64,000 nucleotides of DNA, taken from contig NW_027473316.1 in the NCBI RefSeq assembly GCF_050947335.1, positions 3,534,001 through 3,598,000 of the forward strand, read 5' to 3'. Source of the stretch: Megachile rotundata. Its lineage: Eukaryota > Arthropoda > Insecta > Hymenoptera > Megachilidae. This document shows positions 1 through 13,700 of the stretch, one piece after another (within the stretch, counting starts at the first letter, position 1; every line of letters begins with the position of its first letter). Under the pieces are notes generated by a model. That model saw nothing but the letters and a program-made list of their open reading frames with translations, searched no databases and had not been told where the DNA came from. Both the position numbers and the translations under genes were made by a program.

Positions 1-3000
1 TGTGATTGTATGTTTGCGATTGTATGATTATGATTGTTTGATTGTGATTTTATGATTGTGATTGTGTGATTGTGATTGTGAGATTGTGCTTGTATGATCG
101 TGATTGTATGATTGTGATTGTATGATTGTGATTGTATGATTGTGATTGTATGATTGTGATTGTATGATTGTGATTGTGTGATTGTGATTGTATGATTGTG
201 ATTGTATGATTGTGATTGTATGATTGTGATTGCATGATTGTGATTGCATGTTTGTGATTGCATGATTGTGATTGTATGATTGTGATTGTATGATTGTGAT
301 TGTATGATCGTGATTGTGAGATTGTGATTGTATGATTGTGATTGTATGATTGTGATTGTATGATAGTAATTGTATGATTGTGATTGTATGATTGTGATTG
401 TATGATTGTGATTGTATGATTGTGATTGCATGATTGTGATTGCATGTTTGTGATTGTATGATTGTGATTGTATGACTGTGATTGTATGATTGTGATTGTA
501 TGATTGTGATTGTATGATTGTAATTGTATGATTGCGATTTTATGATTGTGATTGTATGATTGTGATCGTACGATTGTGATCGTATGATTGTGATCGTATG
601 ATTGTGATCGTATGATTGTGATCGTATGATTGTGATTCTATGATTGTGATTCTATGATTGTGATTGTATGATTGTGATTGTATGCTGGTGACTCTATTAT
701 TGTGATTGTATGATTGTGATTGTATGATTGTGATTGTATGATGATGATTGTATGATTGTGATTGTATGATTGTGATTGTATGATTGTGATTGTATGATTG
801 TGATCGTATGATTGTGATTGCATGATTGTGATTGTATGATTGTGATTGTATGATTGTGATTGTATGACTGTGATTGTATGATTGTGATTGTATGATTGTG
901 ATTGTATGGTTGTGATTGTATGATTGTGATTGCATGATTGTGATTGTATGATTGTGATTGAATGATTGTGATTGTATGATTGTGATTGCATGTTTGTGAT
1001 TGCATGATTGTGATTGTATGATTGTGATTGTATGATTGTGATTTTATGATAGTGATTGTATGATTGTTTCTGTATGATTGTGATTGTATGTTTGCGATTG
1101 TATGATTATGATTGTTTGATTGTGATTTTATGATTGTGATTGTGTGATTGTGATTGTGAGATTGTGCTTGTATGATCGTGATTGTATGATTGTGATTGTA
1201 TGATTGTGATTGTATGATTGTGATTGTATGATTGTGATTGTATGACTGTGATTGTATGATTGTGATTGTATGATTGTGATTGTATGATTGTGATCGTATG
1301 ATTGTGGTTGTATAATTAAGGTTGTCTGATTGTTTCTGTATGATTGTGATTGTATGATTGCGATTGTATGATTGTGATTGTATGATTGTGATTGTATGAT
1401 TGTGATTGCATGATTGTGATTGTATGATTGTGATTGTATGATTGTGATTGTATGATTGTGATTGTATGATTGTGATTGCATGATTGTCATTGTATGATTG
1501 TGATTGTATGATTATGATTGTATGATTGTGATTCTTTGATTGCGATTGTATGATTGTGATTGTATGATTGTGATTGTATGATTGTGATTGTATGATTGTG
1601 ATTGTATGATTGTGATTGTATGATTGTGATTGTATGATTGTGATTGTATGATTGTGATTGTATGATTGTGATTGTATGATTGTGATTGTATGATTGTGAT
1701 TGTATGATTGTGATTGCATGATTGTGATTGTATGATTGTGATTGTATGATTGTGATTGTATGATTGTGATTGTATGATAGTGATTGTATAATTGTTTCTG
1801 TATGATTGTGTTTGTATGATTGCGATTGTATGATTGCGATTGTATGATTGTGATTGTATGATTGTGATTGTGTGATTGTGATTGTGAGATTGTAATTGTA
1901 TGATCGTGATTGTATGATCGTGATTGTATGATCGTGATTGTGAGATTGTGGTTGTATGATTGTGATTGTATGATTGTGATTGTATGATTGTGATTGTATG
2001 ATTGTGATTGTATGATTGTGATTGTATGATTGTGATTGTATGATTGTGATTGCATGATTGTGATTGTATGATTGTGATTGTATGATTGTGATTGTATGAT
2101 TGTGATTGTATGATTGTGATTGTATGATTGTGATTGTATGATTGTGATTGTATGATTGTGATTGTATGATTGTGATTGTATGATTGTGATTGTATGATTG
2201 TGATTGTATGATTGTGATTGCATGATTGTGATTTTATGATTGTGATTGTATGATTGTGATTGTATGATCGTGATTGTATGATTGTGATTGTATGATAGTG
2301 ATTGTATGTTTGTGATTGTATGATTGTGATTGTATGATTGTGATTGTGAGATTGGAATTGTATGATTGTGAATGTATGATTGTGATTGTATGATTGTGAT
2401 TGCATGATTGTGATTGCATGTTTGTGATTGTATGATTGTGATTGTATGATTGTGATTGTATGATTGTGATTTTATGATAGTGATTGTATGATTGTTTCTG
2501 TATGATTGTGATTGTATGTTTGCGATTGTATGATTATGATTGTTTGATTGTGATTTTATGATTGTGATTGTGTGATTGTGATTGTGAGATTGTGCTTGTA
2601 TGATCGTGATTGTATGATTGTGATTGTATGATTGTGATTGTATGACTGTGGTTGTATGATTGTGATTGTATGATTGTGATTCTTTCATTGCGATTGTATG
2701 ATTGTGACTGTATGATTGTAATTGTATAATTGTGATTGTATGATTGTGATTGTATGATTGTGATCGTATGATTGTGGTTGTATAATTAAGGTTGTATGAT
2801 TGTTTCTGTATGATTGTGATTGTATGATTGCGATTGTATGATTGTGATTGTATGATTGTGATTGTATGATTGTGATTGTATGATTGTGATTGCCTGATTG
2901 TGATTGTGTGATAGTAATTGTATGATTGTGATTGTATGATTGTGATTGTATGATTGTGATTGTATGATTGTGATTGTATGATTGTGATTGTATGATTGTA

Positions 3001-4730
3001 ATTGTATGATTGCGATTTTATGATTGTGATTGTATGATTGTGATCGTACGATTGTGATCGTATGATTGTGATCGTATGATTGTGATCGTATGATTGTGAT
3101 CGTATGATTGTGATTCTATGATTGTGATTCTATGATTGTGATTGTATGATTGTGATTGTATGCTGGTGACTCTATTATTGTGATTGTATGATTGTGATTG
3201 TATGATGATGATTGTATGATGATGATTGTATGATTGTGATTGTATGATTGTGATTGTATGATTGTGATTGTATGATTGTGATCGTATGATTGTGATTGCA
3301 TGATTGTGATTGTATGATTGTGATTGTATGATTGTGATTGTATGACTGTGATTGTATGATTGTGATTGTATGATTGTGATTGTATGATTGTGATTGTATG
3401 ATTGTGATTGTATGATTGTGATTGTATGATTGTGATTGTATGATTGTGATTGTATGATTGTGATTGTATGATTGTGATTGCATGATTGTGATTGTATGAT
3501 TGTGATTGTATGATTGTGATCGTATGATTGTGTTTGTTTGATTGCGATTGTATGATTGTGAATGTATGATTGTGATTGTATGATTGTGATTGTATGATTG
3601 TAATTGTATGACTGTGATTGTATGATTGTGATTGTATGATTGTGATTGTATGCTGGTGACTCTATTATTGTGATTGTATGATTGTGATTGTATGATTGTG
3701 TTTGTATGATTGTGATTGTATGATTGTGATTGTATGATTGTGATTGTATGATTGTGATTGTATGATTGTGATTGTATGATTGTGATTGTATGATTGTGAT
3801 TGTATGATTGTGATTGTATGATTGTGATTGTATGATTGTGATTGTATGATTGTGATTGTATGATTGTGATTGTATGATTGTGATTGTATGATTGCGATTG
3901 TATGATGATGATTGTATGATTGTGATTGTATGATTGTGATTGTATGATTGTGATTGTATGATTGTGATTGTATGATTGTGATTGTATGATTGTGATTGTA
4001 TGATTGTGATTGTATGATTGTGATTGCATGATTGTGATTGTATGATTGTGATTGTATGATTGTGATTGTATGATTGTGATTGTATCATTGTGATTGTATG
4101 ATTGTGATTGTATGATTGTGAATGTATGACTGTGATTGTATGATTGTGATTGTATGATTGTGATTGTATGATTGTGATTGTATGATTGTGATTGTATGAT
4201 TGTGATTGTATGATTGTGTTTGTATGATTGTGATTGTATGATTGTGATAGTATGGTTGTGATCGTATGATTGTGATCGTTTGATTGTGGTTGTATAATTA
4301 TGGTTCTATTATTGTGATTTTATGATTGTGATTGCATGATTGTGATTGTATGTTTGTGATTGTATGATCGTGAATGTATGATTGTGATTGTATGATTGTG
4401 ATTGTATGATTGTTTCTGTATAGTAGTAATTGTATGATTGTCATCGTATGATTGTGATTGTATGATTGTGATTGTATGATTGTGATTGTATGATTGTGAT
4501 TGTATGATTGTGATTGTATGATTGTGATTGTATGATTGTGGTTGTATGATTGTGATGGTATGATTGTGATTGTATGACTGTGATTGTATGACTGTGATTG
4601 TATGATTGTGATTGTATGATTGGGATCGTATGATTGTGATTGTATGATTGTGATTGTATGACTGTGATTGTATGATTGTGATTGTATGATTGTGGTTGTA
4701 TGATTGTGATGGTATGATTGTGATTGTATG
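1..4730 (+). repeat. Higher-order block A, copy 1
   Basis: This block matches 6987-11688 almost base for base. The offset is 6,986 bp up to about 1534 and 6,958 bp from about 1716 onward, so copy 2 lacks two units (28 bp) between those points. Reading by eye I found two substitutions: C at 2708 here versus T in copy 2, and a GTAATTG unit near 8611 absent here. The block contains the TGTTTGCGATTG / TGATTATGATTGTTTG module (window start, near 1090 and near 2520) and CTGGTGACT modules at 681, 3159 and 3649. The match ends at 4730/11688, where ATCGTG here faces ACTGTG there. The left end lies outside the window. Confidence 0.95.
590..700 (+). repeat. CTGGTGACT punctuation module (first of at least 43)
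   Basis: The full form is GATTGCGATTTTATG, three to six GATCGTATGATTGT units, two GATTCTATGATTGT units, one plain unit, then TATGCTGGTGACTCTATTATTG. TATGCTGG occurs at 681, 3159, 3649, 7667, 10117, 10607, 12707, 14513, 17912, 18374, 19298, 22529, 23215, 24517, 24895, 27051, 28269, 28689, 29641, 31013, 31503, 32889, 33771, 38668, 39633, 41787, 45327, 46153, 47861, 48533, 50549, 51137, 51781, 52760, 54314, 55490, 56582, 57548, 59508, 59942, 61118, 62392 and 63456. Eleven read GACTG instead of GACTC (12707, 19298, 23215, 27051, 29641, 33771, 54314, 56582, 57548, 59508, 61118) and have a different left flank. Function unknown; the CTATTATT part closes minus-strand frames. Confidence 0.93.
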
Positions 4731-5777
4731 ATCGTGATTGTGAGATTGTGGTTGTATGATTGTGATTGTATGATTGTGATTGTATGATTGTGATTGTATG
4801 ATTGTGATTGTATGATTGTGATTGTATGATTGTGATTGTATGATTGTGATTGCATGATTGTGATTGTATGATTGTGATTGTATGATTGTGATTGTATGAT
4901 TGTGATTGTATGATTGTGATTGTATGATTGTGATTGTATGATTGTGATTGTATGATTGTGATTGTATGATTGTGATTGTATGATTGTGATTGTATGATTG
5001 TGATTGTATGATTGTGATTGCATGATTGTGATTTTATGATTGTGATTGTATGATTGTGATTGTATGATCGTGATTGTATGATTGTGATTGTATGATAGTG
5101 ATTGTATGTTTGTGATTGTATGATTGTGATTGTATGATTGTGATTGTGAGATTGGAATTGTATGATTGTGAATGTATGATTGTGATTGTATGATTGTGAT
5201 TGCATGATTGTGATTGCATGTTTGTGATTGTATGATTGTGATTGTATGATTGTGATTGTATGATTGTGATTTTATGATAGTGATTGTATGATTGTTTCTG
5301 TATGATTGTGATTGTATGTTTGCGATTGTATGATTATGATTGTTTGATTGTGATTTTATGATTGTGATTGTGTGATTGTGATTGTGAGATTGTGCTTGTA
5401 TGATCGTGATTGTATGATTGTGATTGTATGATTGTGATTGTATGACTGTGGTTGTATGATTGTGATTGTATGATTGTGATTCTTTCATTGCGATTGTATG
5501 ATTGTGATTGTATGATTGTAATTGTATAATTGTGATTGTATGATTGTGATTGTATGATTGTGATCGTATGATTGTGGTTGTATAATTAAGGTTGTATGAT
5601 TGTTTCTGTATGATTGTGATTGTATGATTGCGATTGTATGATTGTGATTGTATGATTGTGATTGTATGATTGTGATTGTATGATTGTGATTGCCTGATTG
5701 TGATTGTGTGATAGTAATTGTATGATTGTGATTGTATGATTGTGATTGTATGATTGTGATTGTATGATTGTGATTGT
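4730..5777 (+). repeat. Extra copy of 1930-2977
   Basis: The segment repeats 1930-2977 at an offset of exactly 2,800 bp, or 200 units. It begins with the ATCGTGATTGTGAGATTGTG signature and includes the distinctive TGAGATTGGAATTG (near 5148) and TTCTTTCATTGCG (near 5480) variants. The match breaks near 5778, where GATTGTGTG replaces GATTGTATG. Because 1930-4730 lies directly before it, this looks like a 2.8-kb tandem duplication of which only the first 1 kb of the second copy survives. Confidence 0.93.
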
Positions 5778-6659
5778 GTGATTGTGATTGTATGATTGTG
5801 ATTGTATGATTGTGATTGCATGATTGTGATTGTATGATTGTGATTGTATGATTGTGATTGTATGATTGTGATTGTATGATTGTGATTGTATGATTGTGAT
5901 TGTATGATTGTGATTGTATGATTGTGATTGTATGATTGTGATTGTATGATTGTGATTGTATGATTGTGATTGTATGATTGTGATTGTATGATTGTGATTG
6001 CATGATTGTGATTGTATGATTGTGATTGTATGATTGTGATTGTACGATTGTGATTGTATGATAGTGATTGTATGATTGTTTCTGTATGATTGTGATTGTA
6101 TGTTTGCGATTGTATGATTATTATTGTTTGATTGTGATTGTATGATTGTGATTGTGTGATTGTGATTGTGAGATTGTGATTGTATGATCGTGATTGTATG
6201 ATTGTGATTGTATGATTGTGATTGTATGATTGTGGTTGTATGATTGTGATTGTATGATTGTGATTCTTTCATTGCGATTGTATGATTGTGATTGTATGAT
6301 TGTGATTGTATAATTGTGATTGTATGATTGTGATTGTATGATTGTGATCGTATGATTGTGATTGTATAATTAAGGTTGTATGATTGTTTCTGTATGATTG
6401 TGATTGTATGATTGCGATTGTATGATTGCGATTGTATGATTGTGATTGTATGATTGTGATTGTATGATTGTGATTGCCTGATTGTGATTGTACGATTGTG
6501 ATTGTATGATTGTGATTGTATGATTGTGATTGTATGATTGTGATTGTATGATTGTGATTGTATGATTGTGATCGTATGATTGTGGTTGTATAATTAAGGT
6601 TGTCTGATTGTTTCTGTATGATTGTGATTGTATGATTGCGATTGTATGATTGTGATTGT
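5778..6659 (+). repeat. Diverged copy of the preceding module
   Basis: The segment opens with plain units. From about 6030 to 6500 it is a diverged copy of about 5250-5715 at an offset of 784 bp (56 units): the GTTTCTG variant is at 5294 and 6078, and TCTTTCATTGCG at 5481 and 6265. Several variants of the parent have reverted to consensus, for example the GTGCTTG unit reads GTGATTG here. A TAATTAAGGTTGTCTG variant near 6592 is shared with 1316 and 8302. Confidence 0.85.
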
Positions 6660-6780
6660 ATGATCGTGATTGTATGATCGTGATTGTATGATCGTGATTG
6701 TATGATCGTGATTGTATGATCGTGATTGTATGATCGTGATTGTATGATCGTGATTGTATGATCGTGATTGTATGATCGTC
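6660..6780 (+). repeat. Homogeneous run of the ATCGTG variant unit
   Basis: Nine consecutive units carry T3 to C (GATCGTGATTGTAT), with ATCG at 6663, 6677, 6691, 6705, 6719, 6733, 6747, 6761 and 6775. Elsewhere this variant appears singly or in twos and threes. It is a local single-variant amplification that ends in a GATCGTCATTG unit. Confidence 0.95.
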
Positions 6781-6986
6781 ATTGTATGATTGTGATTGTA
6801 TGATTATGATCGTATGGTTGTGATTGTATGATTGTGATTGCATGATTGTGATTGTATGATTGTGATTGAATGATTGTGATTGTATGATTGTGATTGCATG
6901 TTTGTGATTGCATGATTGTGATTGTATGATTGTGATTGTATGATTGTGATTTTATGATAGTGATTGTATGATTGTTTCTGTATGAT

Positions 6987-9900
6987 TGTGATTGTATGTT
7001 TGCGATTGTATGATTATGATTGTTTGATTGTGATTTTATGATTGTGATTGTGTGATTGTGATTGTGAGATTGTGCTTGTATGATCGTGATTGTATGATTG
7101 TGATTGTATGATTGTGATTGTATGATTGTGATTGTATGATTGTGATTGTATGATTGTGATTGTGTGATTGTGATTGTATGATTGTGATTGTATGATTGTG
7201 ATTGTATGATTGTGATTGCATGATTGTGATTGCATGTTTGTGATTGCATGATTGTGATTGTATGATTGTGATTGTATGATTGTGATTGTATGATCGTGAT
7301 TGTGAGATTGTGATTGTATGATTGTGATTGTATGATTGTGATTGTATGATAGTAATTGTATGATTGTGATTGTATGATTGTGATTGTATGATTGTGATTG
7401 TATGATTGTGATTGCATGATTGTGATTGCATGTTTGTGATTGTATGATTGTGATTGTATGACTGTGATTGTATGATTGTGATTGTATGATTGTGATTGTA
7501 TGATTGTAATTGTATGATTGCGATTTTATGATTGTGATTGTATGATTGTGATCGTACGATTGTGATCGTATGATTGTGATCGTATGATTGTGATCGTATG
7601 ATTGTGATCGTATGATTGTGATTCTATGATTGTGATTCTATGATTGTGATTGTATGATTGTGATTGTATGCTGGTGACTCTATTATTGTGATTGTATGAT
7701 TGTGATTGTATGATTGTGATTGTATGATGATGATTGTATGATTGTGATTGTATGATTGTGATTGTATGATTGTGATTGTATGATTGTGATCGTATGATTG
7801 TGATTGCATGATTGTGATTGTATGATTGTGATTGTATGATTGTGATTGTATGACTGTGATTGTATGATTGTGATTGTATGATTGTGATTGTATGGTTGTG
7901 ATTGTATGATTGTGATTGCATGATTGTGATTGTATGATTGTGATTGAATGATTGTGATTGTATGATTGTGATTGCATGTTTGTGATTGCATGATTGTGAT
8001 TGTATGATTGTGATTGTATGATTGTGATTTTATGATAGTGATTGTATGATTGTTTCTGTATGATTGTGATTGTATGTTTGCGATTGTATGATTATGATTG
8101 TTTGATTGTGATTTTATGATTGTGATTGTGTGATTGTGATTGTGAGATTGTGCTTGTATGATCGTGATTGTATGATTGTGATTGTATGATTGTGATTGTA
8201 TGATTGTGATTGTATGATTGTGATTGTATGACTGTGATTGTATGATTGTGATTGTATGATTGTGATTGTATGATTGTGATCGTATGATTGTGGTTGTATA
8301 ATTAAGGTTGTCTGATTGTTTCTGTATGATTGTGATTGTATGATTGCGATTGTATGATTGTGATTGTATGATTGTGATTGTATGATTGTGATTGCATGAT
8401 TGTGATTGTATGATTGTGATTGTATGATTGTGATTGTATGATTGTGATTGTATGATTGTGATTGCATGATTGTCATTGTATGATTGTGATTGTATGATTA
8501 TGATTGTATGATTGTGATTCTTTGATTGCGATTGTATGATTGTGATTGTATGATTGTGATTGTATGATTGTGATTGTATGATTGTGATTGTATGATTGTG
8601 ATTGTATGATTGTAATTGTATGATTGTGATTGTATGATTGTGATTGTATGATTGTGATTGTATGATTGTGATTGCATGATTGTGATTGTATGATTGTGAT
8701 TGTATGATTGTGATTGTATGATTGTGATTGTATGATAGTGATTGTATAATTGTTTCTGTATGATTGTGTTTGTATGATTGCGATTGTATGATTGCGATTG
8801 TATGATTGTGATTGTATGATTGTGATTGTGTGATTGTGATTGTGAGATTGTAATTGTATGATCGTGATTGTATGATCGTGATTGTATGATCGTGATTGTG
8901 AGATTGTGGTTGTATGATTGTGATTGTATGATTGTGATTGTATGATTGTGATTGTATGATTGTGATTGTATGATTGTGATTGTATGATTGTGATTGTATG
9001 ATTGTGATTGCATGATTGTGATTGTATGATTGTGATTGTATGATTGTGATTGTATGATTGTGATTGTATGATTGTGATTGTATGATTGTGATTGTATGAT
9101 TGTGATTGTATGATTGTGATTGTATGATTGTGATTGTATGATTGTGATTGTATGATTGTGATTGTATGATTGTGATTGCATGATTGTGATTTTATGATTG
9201 TGATTGTATGATTGTGATTGTATGATCGTGATTGTATGATTGTGATTGTATGATAGTGATTGTATGTTTGTGATTGTATGATTGTGATTGTATGATTGTG
9301 ATTGTGAGATTGGAATTGTATGATTGTGAATGTATGATTGTGATTGTATGATTGTGATTGCATGATTGTGATTGCATGTTTGTGATTGTATGATTGTGAT
9401 TGTATGATTGTGATTGTATGATTGTGATTTTATGATAGTGATTGTATGATTGTTTCTGTATGATTGTGATTGTATGTTTGCGATTGTATGATTATGATTG
9501 TTTGATTGTGATTTTATGATTGTGATTGTGTGATTGTGATTGTGAGATTGTGCTTGTATGATCGTGATTGTATGATTGTGATTGTATGATTGTGATTGTA
9601 TGACTGTGGTTGTATGATTGTGATTGTATGATTGTGATTCTTTCATTGCGATTGTATGATTGTGATTGTATGATTGTAATTGTATAATTGTGATTGTATG
9701 ATTGTGATTGTATGATTGTGATCGTATGATTGTGGTTGTATAATTAAGGTTGTATGATTGTTTCTGTATGATTGTGATTGTATGATTGCGATTGTATGAT
9801 TGTGATTGTATGATTGTGATTGTATGATTGTGATTGTATGATTGTGATTGCCTGATTGTGATTGTGTGATAGTAATTGTATGATTGTGATTGTATGATTG

Positions 9901-11688
9901 TGATTGTATGATTGTGATTGTATGATTGTGATTGTATGATTGTGATTGTATGATTGTAATTGTATGATTGCGATTTTATGATTGTGATTGTATGATTGTG
10001 ATCGTACGATTGTGATCGTATGATTGTGATCGTATGATTGTGATCGTATGATTGTGATCGTATGATTGTGATTCTATGATTGTGATTCTATGATTGTGAT
10101 TGTATGATTGTGATTGTATGCTGGTGACTCTATTATTGTGATTGTATGATTGTGATTGTATGATGATGATTGTATGATGATGATTGTATGATTGTGATTG
10201 TATGATTGTGATTGTATGATTGTGATTGTATGATTGTGATCGTATGATTGTGATTGCATGATTGTGATTGTATGATTGTGATTGTATGATTGTGATTGTA
10301 TGACTGTGATTGTATGATTGTGATTGTATGATTGTGATTGTATGATTGTGATTGTATGATTGTGATTGTATGATTGTGATTGTATGATTGTGATTGTATG
10401 ATTGTGATTGTATGATTGTGATTGTATGATTGTGATTGCATGATTGTGATTGTATGATTGTGATTGTATGATTGTGATCGTATGATTGTGTTTGTTTGAT
10501 TGCGATTGTATGATTGTGAATGTATGATTGTGATTGTATGATTGTGATTGTATGATTGTAATTGTATGACTGTGATTGTATGATTGTGATTGTATGATTG
10601 TGATTGTATGCTGGTGACTCTATTATTGTGATTGTATGATTGTGATTGTATGATTGTGTTTGTATGATTGTGATTGTATGATTGTGATTGTATGATTGTG
10701 ATTGTATGATTGTGATTGTATGATTGTGATTGTATGATTGTGATTGTATGATTGTGATTGTATGATTGTGATTGTATGATTGTGATTGTATGATTGTGAT
10801 TGTATGATTGTGATTGTATGATTGTGATTGTATGATTGTGATTGTATGATTGCGATTGTATGATGATGATTGTATGATTGTGATTGTATGATTGTGATTG
10901 TATGATTGTGATTGTATGATTGTGATTGTATGATTGTGATTGTATGATTGTGATTGTATGATTGTGATTGTATGATTGTGATTGCATGATTGTGATTGTA
11001 TGATTGTGATTGTATGATTGTGATTGTATGATTGTGATTGTATCATTGTGATTGTATGATTGTGATTGTATGATTGTGAATGTATGACTGTGATTGTATG
11101 ATTGTGATTGTATGATTGTGATTGTATGATTGTGATTGTATGATTGTGATTGTATGATTGTGATTGTATGATTGTGTTTGTATGATTGTGATTGTATGAT
11201 TGTGATAGTATGGTTGTGATCGTATGATTGTGATCGTTTGATTGTGGTTGTATAATTATGGTTCTATTATTGTGATTTTATGATTGTGATTGCATGATTG
11301 TGATTGTATGTTTGTGATTGTATGATCGTGAATGTATGATTGTGATTGTATGATTGTGATTGTATGATTGTTTCTGTATAGTAGTAATTGTATGATTGTC
11401 ATCGTATGATTGTGATTGTATGATTGTGATTGTATGATTGTGATTGTATGATTGTGATTGTATGATTGTGATTGTATGATTGTGATTGTATGATTGTGGT
11501 TGTATGATTGTGATGGTATGATTGTGATTGTATGACTGTGATTGTATGACTGTGATTGTATGATTGTGATTGTATGATTGGGATCGTATGATTGTGATTG
11601 TATGATTGTGATTGTATGACTGTGATTGTATGATTGTGATTGTATGATTGTGGTTGTATGATTGTGATGGTATGATTGTGATTGTATG
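6987..11688 (+). repeat. Higher-order block A, copy 2
   Basis: Second copy of 1-4730, with the 28-bp deletion between 8520 and 8674. CTGGTGACT modules at 7667, 10117 and 10607 correspond to 681, 3159 and 3649. The sequence just left of this copy (about 6811-6986) matches about 903-1078 at an offset of 5,908 bp (422 units), so the left junction sits inside an already duplicated module. Confidence 0.95.
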
Positions 11689-11995
11689 ACTGTGATTGTA
11701 TGACTGTGATTGTATGATTGTGATTGTATGATTGGGATCGTATGATTGTGATTGTATGATTGTGATTGTATGATTGTGATTGTATGATTGTGATTGTATG
11801 ATTGTGATTGTATGATTGTGATTGTATGATTGTGATTGTATGATTGTGGTTGTATGATTGTGATGGTATGATTGTGATTGTATGACTGTGATTGTATGAC
11901 TGTGATTGTATGATTGTGATTGTATGATTGGGATCGTATGATTGTGATTGTATGATTGTGATTGTATGACTGTGATTGTATGATTGTGATTGTAT
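11505..11995 (+). repeat. Local triplication with GGTATG, ACTG and GGGATCG variants
   Basis: A short block reads GATGGTATG, two ACTGTG units, then ATTGGGATCG. It occurs three times, with GG of GGTATG at 11515, 11669 and 11865, spaced 154 and 196 bp (11 and 14 units). The same block occurs at 4557 and 4711, also 154 bp apart. The third copy leads into a GGAACGTTTG variant at 12001. Confidence 0.9.
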
Positions 11996-13140
11996 GATTG
12001 GGAACGTTTGATTGTGTTTGTATAATTACGGTTCTATTATTGTGATTGTATGATTGTGATTGCATGATTGTGATTGTATGATTGTGATTGTATGATTGTG
12101 ATCGTATGATTGTGTTTGTTTGATTGCGATTGTATGATTGTGATTGTATGATTGTGATTGTATGATTGTGATTGTATGATTGTGATTGTATGATTGTGAT
12201 TGTATGATTGTGATTGTATGATTGTGATTGTATGATTGTGATTGTATGATTGCGATTGTATGATTTTGATTGTATGATTGTGATTGTATGATTGTGATTG
12301 TATGATTGTGATTGTACGATTGTGATTGTATGATTGTGATTGTATGACTTTGAATGTATGATTGCTATAGTATAATTGTGATTGTATGATTGTGTTTGTA
12401 TGATTGTATTTGGGTGATTTTAATTGTATGATTGCGATTGTATGATTGTGATTGTATGATTGTGATTGTATCATTGTGATTGTATGATTGTGATTGTATG
12501 ATTTTGATTGTATGAATGTTATAGTATGATTGTGATTGTATGATTGTGTTTGTATGATTGTATTTGGGTGATTTATATTGTATGATTGCGATTGTATGAT
12601 TGCGATCGTATGATTGTGATTCTTCGACTGCGATTGTATGATTGTGATTGTGTGATTGTGATTGTATGATTGTGATTGTATGATTGTGATTGTACGATTG
12701 TGATTGTATGCTGGTGACTGTATTATTGTGATTGTATGATTGTGAGTGTATGATTGTGATTGTATGATTGTGATTGTATGATTGTGATTGTATGATTGTG
12801 ATTGTATGATTGTGATTGCATGATTGTGATTGTATTATTGTGATTGTATGATTGTGAATGTATGATTGTGATTGTATGATTGTTTCTGTATAGTAGTAAT
12901 TGTATGATTGTGATTGTATGATTGTGATTGTATGATTGTGATGGTATGATTGTGATTGTATGATTGTGATTGTATGATTGTGATTGTATGATTGTGATTG
13001 TATGATCGTGAATGTATGATTGTGATTGTATGATTGTGATTGTATGATTGTTTCTGTATAGTAGTAATTGTATGATTGTCATCGTATGATTGTGATTGTA
13101 TGATTGTGATTGTATGATTGTGATCGTATGATTGTAATCG
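11996..13140 (+). repeat. Block D: GACTTTGAATG / TATTTGGGTGA module
   Basis: The block begins with TAATTACGGTTC (near 12023) and holds GACTTTGAATG (12346), GCTATAGTATAATTG, TATTTGGGTGATTTTAATTG, a second TATTTGGGTGATTTATATTG, ATTCTTCGACTGCG (near 12620) and a CTGGTGACTG module at 12707. It ends with two TATAGTAGTAATTG copies near 12890 and 13059. The order recurs 45 kb away at about 56,840-58,020, and partly at 53.7-54.5 kb and 61.4-61.8 kb. Confidence 0.9.
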
Positions 13141-13700
13141 TATAATTGTGATCGTATGATTGTGATCGTATGATTGTGATTCTGTGATTGTGATTCTATG
13201 ATTGTGATTGTATTATTGTGATTGTATGATTGTGATTGTATGATTGGGATTGTATGATTGTGATTGTATGATTGTGATTGTATGATTGTTATTGTATGAT
13301 TGTGATTGTATGATTGTGATTGTATGATTGTGATTGAATGATTGTGAGTGTATGATTGTGATTCTATGATTGTGATTGTATAGTAGTAATTGTATGATTG
13401 TCATCGTATGATTGTGATTGTATGATTGTGATTGTATCATTGATCTTGTATGATTACGACCGTATGATTGTAATTGCATGATTGTGATTGTATGATTTTG
13501 ATTGTATGATTTTGATTGTATGATTGTGATCGTATGATTGTGATTGTTTGATTTTGATTGTATGACTGTGATTGTATGATTGTGATTGTATGATTGTGAT
13601 TGTATGATTGTGATTGTATGATTGCGATTGTATGATTGTGATTGTATCATTGTGATTGTATGATTGTGATTGTATGATTGTAAATGTATGATTGTGATTG
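13141..13700 (+). repeat. Satellite with first TCATTGATCTTG module
   Basis: Ordinary units surround TATAGTAGTAATTG near 13379 and the first TCATTGATCTTG / GATTACGACCG module at 13437. Further copies of the latter are at 15914 (TCATCGATC), 19761, 21132, 24169, 27935, 44195, 48773, 51447, 58572, 59594 and 62044. A TTTTGATTG cluster follows (13497-13560). Confidence 0.85.

Noticed and set aside
12340..12420. TATAGTATAATTG near GACTTTGAATG as a TATA-box promoter
   Set aside because: AT-rich strings are expected from this unit by one or two substitutions; no transcription unit is visible downstream.
13437..13470. TCATTGATCTTG / GATTACGACCG module as an inserted foreign element
   Set aside because: It keeps the 14-bp register and aligns to two consensus units with several substitutions; there are no target-site duplications or terminal repeats.
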